Below, piece after piece: positions 7,621 to 13,878 of a DNA stretch of 16,689 nucleotides (its first letter is position 1; every line of letters starts with the position of its first letter). The DNA lies in NCBI GenBank assembly GCA_964402925.1, contig CAYOED010000075.1, forward strand, positions 1-16,689, written 5' to 3'. A program made the translations under genes and the position numbers. The notes below the pieces were generated by a model. That model worked only from the letters and a program-made list of their open reading frames with translations. It was not told where the DNA came from and made no database searches. This stretch comes from Suilimivivens sp964402925. Its GTDB lineage: Bacteria > Bacillota > Clostridia > Lachnospirales > Lachnospiraceae.

Positions 7621-7654
7621 AGGGGATGCGGCTGGGAAAATAGCTGCATCCCCT
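7621..7654 (+). repeat. Intercistronic hairpin between methyltransferase and sortase genes
   Basis: AGGGGATGCGGCT (7621-7633) pairs with AGCTGCATCCCCT (7642-7654), 13 bp with one G-T pair and an 8-nt loop. It starts six bases after the methyltransferase stop codon (7613-7615). There is no U-tract, so read-through is likely. It resembles the leader hairpin before the surface protein and may set mRNA stability or relative expression within the operon. Confidence 0.6.
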
Positions 7655-7699
7655 GAATAATGAAAGAAATGATAAAACGATTTCAAAGAAAGGCGCAGC

Positions 7700-8620
7700 A
7701 TGGAAAAAATGAAAAAATTTATTAGCTGGCTTGGGGAGAAACTTTTCCCTGACCTGCCGGAAAAGAAAAGGCAGCGGATTACAGTGCAGATCATAGTGGG
7801 TATTTCCCTTGCGTTCATCTGTATGGTGGGTATGGGAATCTTCCGTTATAAGGCAGTGAAGCAGCTTGAAAAGTATCAGGCAATAGCGGATGCCTATGCA
7901 CAGCTTGACACTATTTTAGAAGAGGAAAGGGAAAAATCTCAGCAGGAAGCAGCGGAAGAGCTGCAGGATTTTTTTGCGGAAATGGAAGCGGATGCAGAAC
8001 GGTACAGGCAGGAGTACGAGGCAGAAATGAGGGAGAAGGGACTGGAAGCCTATGACTGGGATGCCTTATGCAGTGAAAATGAGGATATCAAAGGCTGGCT
8101 CTGCATTCCTGATACCTTAATTAATTTCCCTGTAGTAGGAACGGATGACAATGCCTTTTATCTCTCCCATAATTTCATAGGGGATAAGAGCAGCGCAGGA
8201 TGCCCTTTCATGGATAAGGACACGCAGATATGGGATTTTAACCGCGTCATCTATGGACACAACATGGGTACTGGTTCGGATGCCATGTTTTCAACATTGT
8301 TAGATTATGAGAAGGAAGATTATTTTAAGGAAAACCAGACCATTTATTTCACAGATGTTTATGGAAGTGCTACAGCTTATCAGGTAATGGCGGTTGTCAA
8401 ATACAGCATAGACGATCTGGAAGAATGGGATTTCCGTATAAGAAACCATGCTGATATGGAAAGCTACAATGCATGGATGGAGCAGTTACAGGGAAGGGCA
8501 TTGTATTATGAAGAGCCCGACCATGCTCCCACCAGCATTATAACACTTGCTACCTGTGACAGGCGTGTTTTTGGGAAAAACGGAAGATTCCTTGTCATAG
8601 CAGGGAAGGTAACAGGATAA
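7700..8620 (+). CDS. srtB: Class B sortase
   Basis: A 306-aa membrane-anchored transpeptidase predicted to cut sorting signals and attach surface proteins to the cell wall. An N-terminal membrane anchor is at residues 27-48 (VQIIVGISLAFICMVGMG), followed by an acidic, probably coiled-coil spacer (about 52-115; EEEREKSQQEAAEELQDF). The sortase fold begins near WLCIPDTLINFPVVGTDDN. Catalytic residues are visible: His187 in RVIYGHNMGTG, Cys286 in ITLATCD and Arg296 in GKNGRFLV. The His segment (GHN) and the helix-rich insertion between His and Cys fit class B. AAAGG at 7689-7693 is 6 nt from ATG 7700. Its natural candidate substrate is the surface protein upstream, ending VIQTG plus hydrophobic segment plus basic tail. 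The long coiled-coil-like spacer is longer than I would expect for a minimal SrtB. Confidence 0.9.
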   Translation: MEKMKKFISWLGEKLFPDLPEKKRQRITVQIIVGISLAFICMVGMGIFRYKAVKQLEKYQAIADAYAQLDTILEEEREKSQQEAAEELQDFFAEMEADAERYRQEYEAEMREKGLEAYDWDALCSENEDIKGWLCIPDTLINFPVVGTDDNAFYLSHNFIGDKSSAGCPFMDKDTQIWDFNRVIYGHNMGTGSDAMFSTLLDYEKEDYFKENQTIYFTDVYGSATAYQVMAVVKYSIDDLEEWDFRIRNHADMESYNAWMEQLQGRALYYEEPDHAPTSIITLATCDRRVFGKNGRFLVIAGKVTG

Positions 8621-8653
8621 TAACAGATTTGCATAAAAAAGAAAAATAATATA

Positions 8654-8682
8654 CTGAAAACTGTCCTCCGATATGATATAAT
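8654..8682 (+). promoter_or_regulatory. Extended -10 promoter for the phosphoesterase gene
   Basis: TGATATAAT, a perfect -10 TATAAT (8677-8682) with the TGn extension, is 17 nt downstream of CTGAAA (8654-8659), a 4/6 match to the -35 consensus. Transcription should begin near 8689. This supports ATG 8724 over TTG 8697 as the gene start, because the AGGG that could serve the TTG would lie upstream of the transcript. Confidence 0.7.
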
Positions 8683-8723
8683 CAGGGAAGTGGATTTTGA
8701 AAACAGGACAGGCGGTATACAGC

Positions 8724-9575
8724 ATGAAAGCACTATATGTTACAGATTTACATGGGGATGAAAATAAATACAGGAAATCACTGGATATTGCAATAGAAGA
8801 AGGTATCAGCGTCATTATAAATGGTGGGGATATGCTTCCCAAACTTGGGGAAAGGCATTTGGAACAGCCCATATTCATCAAGGAATTTTTAAGAGATTAT
8901 TTTTCAAAACTTAGGGAGCATAATATTACATACCTTGCTATGTTGGGGAATGATGATCTGCTGTGGGTGGATGACCTGTTTGATAAGGTATGCAGTGAGT
9001 TTGGAAATGTCCATAATATAGCAGGGAAAAAGGTTTGTGTCGGCGGTTATGAATTTGTTGGGATGAACCACATATTAGACCATCCTTTCGGCTGTAAAGA
9101 CAGGGTTGTTATGGAGGCTCATTATGTCCCGCAGAGGCAGTTAAGCCCTGTTGCAGGTATTTCCAATGAATACGGTTATGACAGGATATATAACTGGATG
9201 GAGTATTCAAGGACGGAGCTTCCACACATGTGCGATATCCTGAAAAATCTGCCTGAGCCGGAAAAACCAGAGCACACAGTCTATGTGATGCACATGCCTC
9301 CTGCCGGGCTGAAGCTGGGGCAGCTCCGGTATCAGGATTTAGATATAGGTTCTGTGGATATTTACGAGTTCCTGAAAGATAAACAGCCGCTTCTCTCCCT
9401 GCATGGGCATATACACGAAGCCCCTGACACAGAAAAAGGGAAATGGATCAACCAGATACATCATACAGTCTGCATCCAGACGGGGCAGACGGAATTTGAT
9501 GATAAAGATCTGGTCTATGCGGAGCTTGATCTACAAAAGCAGGAATATTTGAGAAAAATTGTAAATGTAAAATAA
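8724..9575 (+). CDS. Calcineurin-like metallophosphoesterase
   Basis: A 283-aa predicted cytosolic phosphoesterase using a two-metal centre. All five family motifs are visible in order: D-x-H at Asp8/His10 (YVTDLHGD), GD at Asp36 (NGGDML), GND at Asn76 (AMLGNDD), a lone His190 (YVMHMPP) and GHIH at His229/His231 (LHGHIHEAP). This arrangement matches the single-domain YfcE/phosphoesterase-like group, but the substrate cannot be inferred. There is no signal peptide. The start is ATG 8724, with AGGCGG at 8710-8715 and an 8-nt spacer; a TTG start at 8697 would add nine residues but sits only about 8 nt from the predicted transcription start. It has its own promoter and terminator, so it is a single-gene unit between the sortase and the mobility genes. 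Confidence 0.88.
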   Translation: MKALYVTDLHGDENKYRKSLDIAIEEGISVIINGGDMLPKLGERHLEQPIFIKEFLRDYFSKLREHNITYLAMLGNDDLLWVDDLFDKVCSEFGNVHNIAGKKVCVGGYEFVGMNHILDHPFGCKDRVVMEAHYVPQRQLSPVAGISNEYGYDRIYNWMEYSRTELPHMCDILKNLPEPEKPEHTVYVMHMPPAGLKLGQLRYQDLDIGSVDIYEFLKDKQPLLSLHGHIHEAPDTEKGKWINQIHHTVCIQTGQTEFDDKDLVYAELDLQKQEYLRKIVNVK

Positions 9576-9580
9576 CAGGA

Positions 9581-9604
9581 AAGCACCAGCAATGGTGTTT
9601 TTTT
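9581..9604 (+). terminator. Intrinsic terminator after the phosphoesterase gene
   Basis: AAGCACCA (9581-9588), loop GCAA, TGGTGTTT (9593-9600), continuing into TTTT: an 8-bp stem with one G-T pair and a run of seven T. It begins 5 bases after the phosphoesterase stop codon. Confidence 0.85.
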
Positions 9605-9628
9605 GATACCCGGAAATGAGGTGGACAC

Positions 9629-9775
9629 TTGGAAAAGGAAGAACAGTCGGAAAAAATCCAGATCGGGAATACAACGTTTTATGTGACAGCAGTCTTTTCC
9701 GGTACAGTCCAGTTGCAGCACTTAATAAAAAGACTGATCCGAAAAGAGATTGAACAGGAAAATACTGCCTATTAA
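9629..9775 (+). CDS. tnpW: TnpW-like small transposon protein
   Basis: A 48-aa protein beginning MEKEEQSEKIQIGNTTFYVT and ending KRLIRKEIEQENTAY. The start is TTG 9629, with GAGGTG at 9618-9623 and a 5-nt spacer; no ATG or GTG fits this frame. The pattern of a short charged lead, IGxTTYxVxxxF, a brief strand-turn and a terminal (L)KRLI-type helix matches, from memory, the TnpW family of Tn4451-type elements. Proteins of that family sit immediately upstream of the large serine recombinase, as here (98-base gap). Its role is not established; association with excision or insertion is an inference from position. A standard minimum-length ORF search would miss it. Confidence 0.65.
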   Translation: MEKEEQSEKIQIGNTTFYVTAVFSGTVQLQHLIKRLIRKEIEQENTAY

Positions 9776-9799
9776 TTGGGAAAACAGCACAACAAATAG

Positions 9800-9828
9800 A
9801 TGAAAAATTTGTGGAAATGTGATATAAT
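9800..9828 (+). promoter_or_regulatory. Extended -10 promoter for the recombinase gene
   Basis: TGATATAAT with TATAAT at 9823-9828, 17 nt after ATGAAA (9800-9805, a 4/6 match to -35). Transcription would start near 9835, giving a leader of about 38 nt before ATG 9873. The 11 bases TGATATAATCA are identical to those of the phosphoesterase promoter. Confidence 0.65.
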
Positions 9829-9872
9829 CATCTTATACAAAGTGGTTTGTTTGCTGTTGGAAAGGAGCAGGA

Positions 9873-11486
9873 ATGTTAAAACAGCAGACAAAACTAAGAG
9901 TCAGATTATATGCACGTTTATCCAAGGATGACGGGGATGCTGATAAGGAAAGCAACAGCATTACCAACCAGTTGCAGATGTTAAGGTATCACGCCAAGGA
10001 AAAGGGATTTGAAGTAATAGGCGAATACGTGGATGATGGCATTTCGGGAACAACTTTTAACCGGCCCGGTTTAAACCGTATGATTGAAGATGCCATGAAT
10101 GACACAGTACCAAGCGGCATTATGGTCAAGGATATGTCTCGTTTTGGGCGTAACAATGCCATGTTCATGTATTATGTGGAAGAAATCTTCCCCAACAATG
10201 ACATCCTGTTTATCGCCCTGAATGATGATGTTGACACAAGGTTTGATGAAAACGAGATGATGCCTTTTAAATCCATTATGAATGAGTATTATGCACGTGA
10301 CACATCAAAGAAAATCCGCAGTGTCAAGAAGACAATGGCTTTAAATGGCGGTTTCTGTGGTTCTTTCGCCCCATATGGCTATATGGTTGACCCGAAGAAT
10401 AAGCGGAAATTGTTAGTTGACCCGGAAACAGCGCCCGTAGTCAAGCGTATTTTTGAATTGTCGAAGCAGGCTAACAGCGTCCACCAGATTGCAAGGATAT
10501 TATGTGAGGATGGAATCCTGATCCCGAGGGCATACAGGGCAATGAAGAATGGCACACTGGAAACAAGCACAGGGTTTAAATTCCCAACGGACTGGGTAGG
10601 GAAAAATGTAAAGATGATTTTGGAGAATCAGGTGTATTTAGGGCATATGGTATCCCACAAGACGCAGACAAAATCATTCAAGAACAAAAAGCTCGTACCG
10701 GTTTCCGAAGAAGAATGGATCATAGTCCGGAATACCCATGAGCCGATCATTGATGAAGAAACCTTTGAACTGGTGCAGAAATTCATCAGCGTAAAGAAGC
10801 AGCCTAATAAGACAAAGCATCCCAATATGTTTGTAGGGCTTGTGAAATGCCCTGACTGTGGGCGCAACATGGCATTCTCAAATCCAAACGGTAAGAGTCC
10901 TCGTTTCCGTTGCAGGACATATGCGAGAAACAGCAATCTCTGTACGACACATGCGATTTCATATGATGCATTACAGCAGATAGTCATGGGTGATATCCAG
11001 AAACACATAAGGAATATGGAAGAGTTGGGAGAGCAGTTCATTGAAGAAATGCATGAGCTGAGCGAAAAGGGCGGCGACCAGAAAATCCAGCAGTTCGGGC
11101 AGAGTTTAGAAGCAACAGAAAAACGGATTGCGGAAATAGACACTATGATTATGAAGCTCTTTGAGCAGAACGCTTTAGGAAAGATTTCGGATGAACGTTT
11201 TGAAAAATTGTCATCAGCTTATGAGAATGAGCAGAGGGAGCTTGACCAGAAGCGGAATGATTTAAAGGCAAAGATAAAGTCTGAGGAAAAGAAAACACAG
11301 AACACGAACCAGTTTTTGGAAACTATCCGTAAGTACGAAACAGTAACAGAGTTGAACCGTTCCATGCTGGTGGAACTGATAGACAGCATTTATGTGTATC
11401 AGGCAGAAGGAATCGGGAAGGAACGTAAACAGAGAGTGGAAATTAATTATCGTTTTCTTGCGGGGTCTCAATGTGGTATTGCATGA
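9873..11486 (+). CDS. TndX-like large serine recombinase (element integrase)
   Basis: A 537-aa site-specific recombinase that would integrate and excise the element through a serine-DNA intermediate. Resolvase domain about 8-155: catalytic Ser17 in LYARLSKDDGD, then DDGISGTTFNRPGLNRM and VKDMSRFGRNNA. A recombinase domain follows (about 165-270: GGFCGSFAPYGY, HQIARILCEDGI). A zinc ribbon has Cys326, Cys329, Cys347 and Cys357 (CPDCGRNMAFSN ... FRCRT ... LC). A charged coiled coil is at about 375-490, and the last part is VELIDSIYVYQ ... VEINYRFL. The length is close to the 533 aa I recall for TndX of Tn5397. AAAGGAG at 9861-9867 supports the ATG. The gene ends at the element/host junction, and its TGA stop spans the proposed GA crossover. 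It is intact, so the element could be active. Confidence 0.93.
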   Translation: MLKQQTKLRVRLYARLSKDDGDADKESNSITNQLQMLRYHAKEKGFEVIGEYVDDGISGTTFNRPGLNRMIEDAMNDTVPSGIMVKDMSRFGRNNAMFMYYVEEIFPNNDILFIALNDDVDTRFDENEMMPFKSIMNEYYARDTSKKIRSVKKTMALNGGFCGSFAPYGYMVDPKNKRKLLVDPETAPVVKRIFELSKQANSVHQIARILCEDGILIPRAYRAMKNGTLETSTGFKFPTDWVGKNVKMILENQVYLGHMVSHKTQTKSFKNKKLVPVSEEEWIIVRNTHEPIIDEETFELVQKFISVKKQPNKTKHPNMFVGLVKCPDCGRNMAFSNPNGKSPRFRCRTYARNSNLCTTHAISYDALQQIVMGDIQKHIRNMEELGEQFIEEMHELSEKGGDQKIQQFGQSLEATEKRIAEIDTMIMKLFEQNALGKISDERFEKLSSAYENEQRELDQKRNDLKAKIKSEEKKTQNTNQFLETIRKYETVTELNRSMLVELIDSIYVYQAEGIGKERKQRVEINYRFLAGSQCGIA

Positions 11487-11490
11487 TGGC
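11479..11490 (+). other. Proposed right attachment site (element/fic junction)
   Basis: Left of 11485 the sequence codes for the recombinase tail. Right of it the fic frame reads DGNGRTGRLWQ. In the fic frame the three codons that should be H-P-F of the Fic motif read V-V-L, so the fic homology begins at the D codon GAT (11485-11487). The only GA between about 11445 and 11490 is at 11485-11486, matching the GA crossover dinucleotide known for Tn4451/Tn5397-type recombinases. Confidence 0.65.
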
Positions 11491-11928
11491 AATGGTCGGA
11501 CAGGTAGGTTGTGGCAGTCGTTGATTTTGCAGAAATGGAAAGAAGTTTTTGCATGGATTCCGGTAGAAACGCTTGTGTATGAAAATCAGGAGGAATATTA
11601 TAAGGTACTGCAGCGGTCTGATAATGTCGGGGATTCTACGGAATTTGTAGAGTTTATGCTTGGGATGATTCGCAATGCCTTAAAGGAGATCAGTGAAACA
11701 CATAACAAAACAAATGTCGCAATAAATGTCGGTGTAAATGTCGTAACAAATGAGGAAAAAATAATAGCCCTTCTAAGGCAGGATGGTAGCATGTCAGCTA
11801 ATATGTTGTCTGTATCTGTGGGAGTTACCGGAAGACAGGCACAACGTATTTTGGCTAAATTAAAGGCGGAGGGAAAAATAATACGACATGGGGCAAATAA
11901 AAACGGATACTGGGAAGTTATAGAGTAA
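11485..11928 (+). pseudogene. 3' remnant of a Fic-family gene disrupted by the element
   Basis: 147 codons of a Fic (AMPylation-type) protein. The remnant starts within the catalytic loop HPFx(D/E)GNGRxxR: DGNGRTGRLWQSLILQKWKE is present, but the catalytic histidine with PF and everything before it is missing. The rest follows the usual layout of bacterial Fic proteins with a C-terminal winged helix: FAWIPVETLVYENQEEYY, STEFVEFMLGMIRNALKEI, then an NVxxNVGVNVV repeat linker and a winged-helix segment (EEKIIALLRQDGSMSANMLS ... GRQAQRILAKLKAEGKI). The frame is open upstream to ATG 11392 only because it overlaps the recombinase out of frame; that is not a fic start. The 5' half should be at the other end of the element. 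The product cannot be an active AMP transferase. The original gene probably stood next to the 590-aa gene that follows. Confidence 0.85.
11712..11759 (+). repeat. Four 12-base tandem repeats in the fic remnant
   Basis: Four 12-base units begin AAATGTCGCAAT, AAATGTCGGTGT, AAATGTCGTAAC and AAATGAGG.... They encode the NVAINVGVNVVTN linker between the Fic domain and the winged helix. Similar NVGVNV linkers are common in this Fic group, so slippage-prone repeats here are a family trait. Confidence 0.7.
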
Positions 11929-11932
11929 AAAA

Positions 11933-11951
11933 TCCGAAACGGTGTTTCGGA
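11933..11951. terminator. Short inverted repeat after the fic remnant
   Basis: TCCGAAAC (11933-11940), loop GGT, GTTTCGGA (11944-11951), a perfect 8-bp stem. On the + strand it is followed by AATTAAAA with no T-run. The A-run before it (11927-11932) would be a U-tract for transcription in the minus direction, where no gene is seen. Weak evidence for a terminator. Confidence 0.35.
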
Positions 11952-11988
11952 AATTAAAAAGTGAAACCAAAAGGAATGGAGAAGCGAT

Positions 11989-13761
11989 ATGAACCTGACA
12001 AACTTTTTAAAACAGACAGATGCCCTTACGGCGCAATATTCAGCAGAACAGCTCAGCGCTTTTATTCATGATATCGGGAGAGGTTTCCCAGAGCATCGCA
12101 GGGAAGATTTTCTGGAAATGCTGAAATCTGTCGGGAATAAAGCGGGACAAGCTTCAAACAAGAATGTGGCAAAAGATATTGATTTTGGTGAAATGTATAG
12201 TCATATCAGAGATAATTTAAGGAGTATTGATTCTCAGGAAGTTAGTATTTCCGGAGTATTGAATGAAGAATATGATGACTGGTATGACGACAGTAGCGAA
12301 GAATTTTATTATGAGGACAACAGCGGTATTTCAGAGATGCTTGAGGAGGCCTGTGATTTTGTGCATATCTGTATAGACATGGAGAGATATAAGGAAGGTT
12401 TTGAAGTTGGAAATCAAATGTTAGCAATGGAGATTCTATGCGATAATGAGTATGGCGATGAAGAACTTTCACTTGGGGATATGGTGTATCATGAACTTTT
12501 GAATTGCGACCTGACACAGGTTATTCTTGATACAATATATTGTGCATATCATGCAGTGCCGCCAGCCAAACGCCCGGAGACATTGTATGGAGTTATTGTA
12601 AATGCAAGAAAAGACGAAATCACATTAGAAGCAATTATGCAGCATGGAGATGAAGAATTACCTGCGCTTGAAGATTTTCTGCTGCTTTGGATTACATATC
12701 TTGGCGATAAGATAGGGCATGATGCTGATCGTCTTATTATGGAAGCTGTTGGTTTGCTAAATGATGTTTCTTTGGAGGTACAGTATGCGGAAAAATATGC
12801 TGCTGTTCATCCGGGATTATATTTGAATATATTGGGAAACGGGAAATCTGTGACGGCAAATGATATGGTATCCATAGGAATAAAAGCGATGAAGACGATA
12901 CCAAAGAAATATATTATGCGTAGTAGAGCAGCATTGAAAACAGCTGAGTATGTTATTGCAGCCGATGGGGAAGGATCTTTGCTGGAAAAGTGCTATTTTG
13001 CCGCGTTTGAATCTGATACATCTGCCCTGAATTTTCTTCGAGTACTTCTAAACGGTTGCGAAAACGAAAATAAAAGGGAAGAACTTCAAAAAATATTTAT
13101 GAAATTATCTGTACATAAGAGTCACGATTCTTTTGGTATGTATGAAAGAAGCTATTCATGCTCTGAGAGGGAAGAAAACAGACTGGACAGCAATATAGTT
13201 TTATTGCTCAGATTTTTAGACGGGCAGTTTGAGGATGTATTAGACAAAGGATTGAGCAAATCGGAAGCGTTAGGCTGGACAGGAACTTTTATGAAACAGG
13301 GAATTGCGTTATATCTGTTGTATATGTATGAAGGTCAGTGGAATGGTAAGGGAATTGCAGCAATGGTAGAGATAGCGAAAAGTGCAATGCAATTTTCAGC
13401 AGAAGAATATCGAAAAGGCACCTGTGGGCTTGGAGGGATAAGTGAAAACGATCTGTTTTGTCAAATATATTTAAAATGGAAGTCTATGGTGAAAATGGAA
13501 TCTGATATTAGAGACCGTGCAGTAAAAAGAATCACAGCGCTGCTTGAAAAGCGGACAGAAGGAATTATGGGTGCAAACCGAAGAAACTATTATGGGGAAT
13601 GTGCAGCGTATATAGCTGCTTTGGGCGAGGTGCGGGAATCCATGGGAGAGGTGGGCGCGAAACAGAGACTTATGACATCGTATAGGGATAAGTATCCACG
13701 AAGGAGTGCATTTCGGGAAGAAATGAGATGTTATGGCTGGATAGATACTAAGAGAAAATAG
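11989..13761 (+). CDS. Uncharacterised 590-aa acidic alpha-helical repeat protein
   Basis: I do not recognise an enzyme domain. The protein is soluble, without signal peptide or membrane segments, and almost wholly helical by composition. A very acidic patch is at about 100-110 (DDWYDDSSEEFYYEDNSG). Helix-pair-like segments run throughout, for example RYKEGFEVGNQMLAMEILCD and the similar C-terminal stretch YYGECAAYIAALGEVRESMG, ending AFREEMRCYGWID. The tail pattern (xxYxxAAxxIxALGEVxES ... KxxYxRRxAFxxEL) resembles the C-terminal repeats of SWIM-zinc-finger-associated helical proteins, but the CxCx(n)CxH zinc finger itself is absent. GGAG at 11978-11981 with a 7-nt spacer supports ATG 11989. 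It lies between the broken fic gene and the TOTE-like gene in the same orientation, 117 bases before the latter, and may belong with it. A scaffold or protein-interaction role is a guess. Confidence 0.75.
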   Translation: MNLTNFLKQTDALTAQYSAEQLSAFIHDIGRGFPEHRREDFLEMLKSVGNKAGQASNKNVAKDIDFGEMYSHIRDNLRSIDSQEVSISGVLNEEYDDWYDDSSEEFYYEDNSGISEMLEEACDFVHICIDMERYKEGFEVGNQMLAMEILCDNEYGDEELSLGDMVYHELLNCDLTQVILDTIYCAYHAVPPAKRPETLYGVIVNARKDEITLEAIMQHGDEELPALEDFLLLWITYLGDKIGHDADRLIMEAVGLLNDVSLEVQYAEKYAAVHPGLYLNILGNGKSVTANDMVSIGIKAMKTIPKKYIMRSRAALKTAEYVIAADGEGSLLEKCYFAAFESDTSALNFLRVLLNGCENENKREELQKIFMKLSVHKSHDSFGMYERSYSCSEREENRLDSNIVLLLRFLDGQFEDVLDKGLSKSEALGWTGTFMKQGIALYLLYMYEGQWNGKGIAAMVEIAKSAMQFSAEEYRKGTCGLGGISENDLFCQIYLKWKSMVKMESDIRDRAVKRITALLEKRTEGIMGANRRNYYGECAAYIAALGEVRESMGEVGAKQRLMTSYRDKYPRRSAFREEMRCYGWIDTKRK

Positions 13762-13878
13762 GGGCATCATTCTGTGTGTATTAGTGTTGCGATTCAGCAA
13801 GAAACTGAACTGTAACGAAACATGTGCGGAAAATTGAGAATTGAGGGCAGGCTATCGTAGATTAATAAGGAGTTCCTG

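Larger units (their letters stand above)
1..11486 (+). mobile_element. Right-hand part of an integrated TndX-type conjugative or mobilizable element
   Basis: The right boundary is well supported. A TnpW/large serine recombinase module sits at the edge, and directly after the recombinase stop the sequence becomes the 3' half of a fic gene, starting in the middle of its catalytic motif. The matching fic 5' half is not seen anywhere in the window, so the left end should lie before position 1; calling everything from position 1 part of the element is inference. Cargo includes two XRE regulators, a surface protein, an MT-A70 methylase, a class B sortase and a phosphoesterase. The surface protein/methylase/sortase group is of the kind seen in Firmicutes integrative conjugative elements. 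No relaxase, coupling protein or type IV secretion gene is visible here, so transfer ability cannot be judged. Confidence 0.6.

Noticed and set aside
10628..11143. 171-codon minus-strand frame
   Set aside because: Antisense shadow of the recombinase; cysteine/serine-rich composition typical of reversed coding sequence.
11392..11484. Possible upstream start for the fic remnant inside the recombinase gene
   Set aside because: The region is out of frame within the recombinase and has no Fic similarity before the D codon at 11485.
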